Positions 59,905 through 64,000 of a DNA stretch of 64,000 nt are shown one piece after another. A program made the position numbers and the translations under genes. Each line of letters opens with the position of its first letter. Within the stretch, counting starts at the first letter, position 1. Origin of the DNA: an uncultured Candidatus Melainabacteria bacterium (lineage in GTDB: Bacteria; Cyanobacteriota; Vampirovibrionia; Gastranaerophilales; Gastranaerophilaceae); NCBI GenBank assembly GCA_949841365.1, contig CATKZI010000001.1:124001-188000 (forward strand). The letters are read 5' to 3'. The notes under the pieces were generated by a model. It searched no databases, was not told the origin of the DNA, and worked only from the letters and a program-made list of their open reading frames with translations.

Positions 59905-60125
59905 TAAATTTTGTTTGGGCTGTACAAATAATTTCAGCACTACTTTTAATTATTTTAATTCTGCTGCATTCACCCAAAGGTGATGGAATTGCGGGGATTG
60001 GCGGAGCATCACATGTTTTTGCCTCTCAAAAAAGTGCTGAAAAAGGATTAAACAAATTAACCGGTATTGTATCTGCAATTTTCTTGATTTGTACATTCTT
60101 ACTCGGCTTTGGTATTATTAAGTAA
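59898..60125 (+). CDS. secG: Preprotein translocase subunit SecG
   Basis: ILLHSPKGDGIAGIGGASHVFASQKSAEKGLNKLT. Confidence 0.9.
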   Translation: MLINFVWAVQIISALLLIILILLHSPKGDGIAGIGGASHVFASQKSAEKGLNKLTGIVSAIFLICTFLLGFGIIK

Positions 60126-60826
60126 TGAATATATTAGTTACAGGTGCATCTAAAGGCATCGGAAATGCAATTGCAAAAGAGCTTCAAAGTGTTGGCGAAG
60201 TTTTTGTCACCGGCAGAAATGAGCAAGCGCTTACAGCCTGCAATGCAAAAGGATTTTGTGTCTGCGATTTGTCTAAAGATATCAATACTCTTGCCCGATT
60301 TATTATTGATAACAAAATAGATGTACTCATTAATAACGCAGGTGAATATATTTATGGCGGTCTTGAAACATTAGAAACTGCCGATATTCAAAGAATTTAC
60401 CAGACAAATCTTGTTGCGCCCGCATATTTGATATCAAAAGCTATTCCTCATATGAAAGGTCAAAGATGGGGTAGAATTATCAACATAGGTTCAATTTCTG
60501 GTGTTATGGGCGAAGCTTATGCAAGTATTTATTCATCATCAAAAGCAGGTTTAATAGGATTAACAAAAGCCTTGGCACTTGAGCTTGCAGAATATGAGAT
60601 TACTGTAAACACAATTAATCCCGGATGGGTAGAAACCGAACTCGGAATGAACTCTATCGAAGACAGTGAATTTTCAAAAGATGAAATATTACAATGTATT
60701 CCTCAAAAACGCTTTGTAAAACCTGAAGAAGTTGCAAAGCTTTGCAAATACTTAATTTCATCTGATGCAAAAGGTATTACTGGTCAATCAATAAATCTTT
60801 GCGCAGGCCTAAGCGTCGGTATCTAA
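60125..60826 (+). CDS. SDR family oxidoreductase (FabG-like)
   Basis: VTGASKGIGNAIAKEL; YSSSKAGLIGLTKALALELAEYEITVNTINPGWVET. Confidence 0.9.
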   Translation: MNILVTGASKGIGNAIAKELQSVGEVFVTGRNEQALTACNAKGFCVCDLSKDINTLARFIIDNKIDVLINNAGEYIYGGLETLETADIQRIYQTNLVAPAYLISKAIPHMKGQRWGRIINIGSISGVMGEAYASIYSSSKAGLIGLTKALALELAEYEITVNTINPGWVETELGMNSIEDSEFSKDEILQCIPQKRFVKPEEVAKLCKYLISSDAKGITGQSINLCAGLSVGI

Positions 60827-61789
60827 TGCAGATACTATATCTTCTGCCGTAATTTTTAAACAATCAAGTTTTTCACAGGTTGTCTGACGATGCTCCCATA
60901 GACATGGTTTTATCGGGCAATTATCATTTGCTTTAATCGCTGTAACCAAATCTGATTGAGGAATTAATTTTTTATCATCAGTAGGTCCAAAAATTACATA
61001 AGTTTTTGTTTTCATTGCTACAGCCGCATGCAATGGCGCTGAATCAGAACATATAAATTGTTCTGCTTTTCCGATTAAAACAGCCAAATCTTTTAAGCTT
61101 CTTGTTTTACCGTAAAAATCCTCAAAACCTTTGGTATTGTTGCGGATTGTTTCAATAACTTCCGCATCATCAGGCCCGCCTGCAAGAATTACGTGTTTAC
61201 CCTTTTTAACAAGCAAATCAATGGTTTCCGCCCAAACATCTGCAGTAACAGTCTTTATCATGCCTTTTTGAACACTCATTTTACTAACCCCCGGGTGAAT
61301 TAAAACCGAATTTGGAATTTTTTCCTGAGGTTCAACATCAATTTCAGGCAGATAAGTTTTATGGTTAGTTATCGGCGTAACCAAATCGTGATACATTGCG
61401 CAGGCATATTGATTTTTGTTCAAAGGAACAGATGCAGTCAAAAGTTTTTCGCTTAAATTCCCTGTATAGTATCCGTAACGTTTTTTAATTCCCATCATAA
61501 ATAAAAGAACACTGATTAATTTATTCCCGCCTGATGAAATTACCATATCAAATTTACCTTGACGCGCAAGCCAAACAAGTTTTAAAAGTTCTGCATATTT
61601 GTTTTTGCCTTTGACATCAATCAAAAACAAATCATCTATAATATTTGTTAAATCCTTAACACTCTTGCTTCTCGGCTCTAACGCAAGAGTAATCTTTGAA
61701 TTCGGATATTCTTTTTTTAATGATATAAGTGCGGGGAGAAAAAATATTTCGTCGCCGATTCCGCCAAAATTTATTGCCAATATGTTCAT
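60809..61789 (-). CDS. Glycosyltransferase family 9 (heptosyltransferase-like)
   Basis: ILAINFGGIGDEIFFLPALISLKKEYPNSKITL; FICSDSAPLHAAVAMKTKTYVIFGPTD. Confidence 0.88.
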   Translation of the reverse strand: MNILAINFGGIGDEIFFLPALISLKKEYPNSKITLALEPRSKSVKDLTNIIDDLFLIDVKGKNKYAELLKLVWLARQGKFDMVISSGGNKLISVLLFMMGIKKRYGYYTGNLSEKLLTASVPLNKNQYACAMYHDLVTPITNHKTYLPEIDVEPQEKIPNSVLIHPGVSKMSVQKGMIKTVTADVWAETIDLLVKKGKHVILAGGPDDAEVIETIRNNTKGFEDFYGKTRSLKDLAVLIGKAEQFICSDSAPLHAAVAMKTKTYVIFGPTDDKKLIPQSDLVTAIKANDNCPIKPCLWEHRQTTCEKLDCLKITAEDIVSALDTDA

Positions 61790-61831
61790 AACCCGATTAT
61801 ACAATAAAAATATTTGTAGTATCATAAATTT

Positions 61832-63364
61832 ATGGTAAATAAAGTTACAACAGGAGCAGTAATCGGCTTAAATGCTTATAAAGTTTCGGTAGAAACAGAT
61901 GTTTTAAATTCTCTGCCTGCCTTTTCAATTGTCGGTTTGCCCGACACAGCAATAAATGAAGCCCGCGACAGAGTTCGTTCGGCTATAAAAAACTCGGGAT
62001 TTACATTTCCGTCACGAAAAGTTGTTATAAACCTTGCACCTGCCGACCTTAAAAAAGAAGGTTCAAACTTTGACCTGCCTATAGCAATAGGACTTTTGAC
62101 AGAGGAAGAAGTTTTAACAGAAGACAAAATTAAAGACTATGCATTTTTAGGCGAACTTTCGCTTGACGGAAGTTTGCGTGGAGTTACGGGAGTTTTGCCT
62201 TTAATTTTAGGGTTAAAAGAAGCAGGCATAAAAAATATTTTCGTACCGCAAATTAATGCCACAGAAGCCGCTCTTGCGGGAGATGTAAACATTTTCGGCG
62301 CAAAATATCTTGCAGATGTGGTTAATCATTTTGGTGAAACTTCGCTGAAACCAACTGTTGTGAATATTAATGATTATCTGGAAGAAGCTTCCACACAAGA
62401 TTATATATATGATTTTAAAGACGTAAAAGGTCAGCAAAAAGCAAAACGCGCACTGGAAATTTCGGCAGCGGGCGGTCATAATATGCTTATGACAGGCTCT
62501 CCGGGGTCAGGGAAAACATTAATGGCAAAATGTTTTCCGTCAATTTTACCACCGCTTGAACTTTCAGAAGCATTGGAATTAACCAAAATCTACAGTATCT
62601 CGGGACTTTTAGCACCTGAAGAACCGTTAATGACAAAACGCCCTTTCCGTGCCGTTCACCACACAGCGTCAGCAAACGGCATTATAGGCGGCGGAGCAAA
62701 TCCAAAACCGGGAGAGATTACGCTTGCACACAGAGGAGTTTTGTTCCTTGATGAAATAGCAGAATTTCCAAGAAATGTATTGGAAGTTCTTCGTCAACCC
62801 TTAGAGGACGGCGAAATTACAATTTCCCGCACGAAACACTCAATAAAATATCCTGCAAAATTTATGCTTCTTGGTGCAATGAATCCTTGCCCCTGCGGAT
62901 ATTTGGGCGACAAAGAAAAACAATGCACCTGTTCGGAATTTCAAATAAACAGATATCAATCAAGACTTTCAGGCCCGCTTTTAGACAGAATTGATCTGCA
63001 TATTGAAGTCCCGAGACTTACCGCAGAAGAACTTATGAATACACAACCCTGCACGGAAACATCAGCAGACATTAGAAAACGCGTTGTTAAAGCCAGAAAA
63101 ATTCAAGCAGAACGCTACAAAAATGACGGAATATTGACCAATTCGGAATTAACCGCAAAACTTATAAAAAAATACTGCCAACTTGATAAAGCAAGTGCAG
63201 AAATTCTAAAAACAGCATCTGTAAAATACCATCTTTCAGGCAGACGCTATGACAGAATACTGAAACTTGCACGCACAATTGCGGATTTGGAAGGCTCTAA
63301 AGATATTAAACAAAACCACGTTATGCAGGCTTTACAATACAGAATAACTAAGCAGTCCAATTAA
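61832..63364 (+). CDS. YifB/ComM family Mg chelatase-like AAA ATPase
   Basis: SIVGLPDTAINEARDRVRSAIKNSGF; MTGSPGSGKTLMAKCFPSILPPL; LFLDEIAEFPRNVLEVLRQPLEDG. Confidence 0.95.
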   Translation: MVNKVTTGAVIGLNAYKVSVETDVLNSLPAFSIVGLPDTAINEARDRVRSAIKNSGFTFPSRKVVINLAPADLKKEGSNFDLPIAIGLLTEEEVLTEDKIKDYAFLGELSLDGSLRGVTGVLPLILGLKEAGIKNIFVPQINATEAALAGDVNIFGAKYLADVVNHFGETSLKPTVVNINDYLEEASTQDYIYDFKDVKGQQKAKRALEISAAGGHNMLMTGSPGSGKTLMAKCFPSILPPLELSEALELTKIYSISGLLAPEEPLMTKRPFRAVHHTASANGIIGGGANPKPGEITLAHRGVLFLDEIAEFPRNVLEVLRQPLEDGEITISRTKHSIKYPAKFMLLGAMNPCPCGYLGDKEKQCTCSEFQINRYQSRLSGPLLDRIDLHIEVPRLTAEELMNTQPCTETSADIRKRVVKARKIQAERYKNDGILTNSELTAKLIKKYCQLDKASAEILKTASVKYHLSGRRYDRILKLARTIADLEGSKDIKQNHVMQALQYRITKQSN

Positions 63365-63878
63365 AAAATCCTGCAATAAGCCCGACAATCGCAGATACGC
63401 CAAGGTAAAACAGCGGGTCGCGTTTTTCTGTTAAACTTGCAAAAAATAAACCTGCAAGTAAAATCATTCCTAAAAGATTTATGTTATTTACAAACATATC
63501 AACCCCAACTGCCGCCAAAAGCCCGCAACCTGCAGGTTTGAGAGTATAAATTGCTGATTGAACATATTTGTTGTGTTTAAACTGTTCCAGAAGCTTTGAA
63601 ATAATCACTACAATTATCAACGACGGCAAAATAACGGAAGCGGTCGCAACAAACGCACCCAAAATTCCCGCTGTCGTAAATCCCGCAAATGTAGCAACAT
63701 TTACCCCGACAGGTCCCGGAGTGATTGATGAAACAGCAATCATATCCGACAATTGCTTTGCCGTATACCATTTTTGAACATCTGCAATATGATACAAAAA
63801 CGGCAGTGTAGCATAACCTCCGCCAAAAGAAAAAAGCCCGATATGAAAAAATTCTAAAAACAGTTTTATATAAATCAT
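63348..63878 (-). CDS. Chromate transporter (half-size)
   Basis: LFSFGGGYATLPFL; ITPGPVGVNVATFAGF. Confidence 0.92.
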   Translation of the reverse strand: MIYIKLFLEFFHIGLFSFGGGYATLPFLYHIADVQKWYTAKQLSDMIAVSSITPGPVGVNVATFAGFTTAGILGAFVATASVILPSLIIVVIISKLLEQFKHNKYVQSAIYTLKPAGCGLLAAVGVDMFVNNINLLGMILLAGLFFASLTEKRDPLFYLGVSAIVGLIAGFFNWTA

Positions 63879-64000
63879 TTTTCACCCCGCTCAATTTTTC
63901 TGGCAAATTGAAGCCACAGTCCGATAAATATTGCAAGAATAATCAAACCCGCAGGCGGAGCTTTGAAACATGCTGACAAAATAAATGTTATAAAAAATAT
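63875..64000 (-). CDS. Chromate transporter partner half, truncated by window edge
   Basis: Reads ...FFITFILSACFKAPPAGLIILAIFIGLWLQFARKIERGEK*, stop overlaps next start (ATGA). Confidence 0.6.
   Translation of the reverse strand: MFFITFILSACFKAPPAGLIILAIFIGLWLQFARKIERGEK

Overview
A 64 kb AT-rich bacterial chromosome segment with mostly housekeeping content. The many singleton prepilins with a FTLAEVLxTLGxIGVVxAxTxP leader, the Min system and the r-protein order suggest an uncultured gut Cyanobacteriota lineage (Gastranaerophilales/Vampirovibrionia). That taxonomic call is inference only. Main blocks: a SEC-C protein and a TPR protein; two tRNA-Pro genes; Na+/dicarboxylate symporter; scattered prepilins; queF; aroQ; a degenerate histidine kinase plus an ABC ATPase; rubrerythrin; rpsA; valS; fabI; a giant adhesin with an (Asp-Thr)n repeat and a C-terminal PilZ domain; flippase; rimO; a type IV pilus/T2SS operon (PilP-like, secretin, GspE, GspF) and pilT; udk; recF; L,D-transpeptidase; lysS; bioF-bioG-bioC; an S10-spc ribosomal protein cluster truncated after rplR; minCDE; two tandem peptidoglycan hydrolases; nudix; secG; SDR; GT9; YifB/ComM ATPase; chromate transporter. 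Most interesting signals: (1) a G10 homopolymer between a strong RBS/ATG and a prepilin ORF, with the arithmetic of a phase-variable switch; (2) a family of structured intergenic repeats between ribosomal protein genes, which appear to supply stop codons and carry a variable hairpin with a GAA-type loop; (3) a conserved N-terminal module plus 5' leader attached to three different peptidoglycan hydrolase domains; (4) a PilZ domain with intact RxxxR and DxSxxG motifs at the end of a signal-peptide-bearing adhesin; (5) a histidine kinase whose phospho-acceptor His is Asn.
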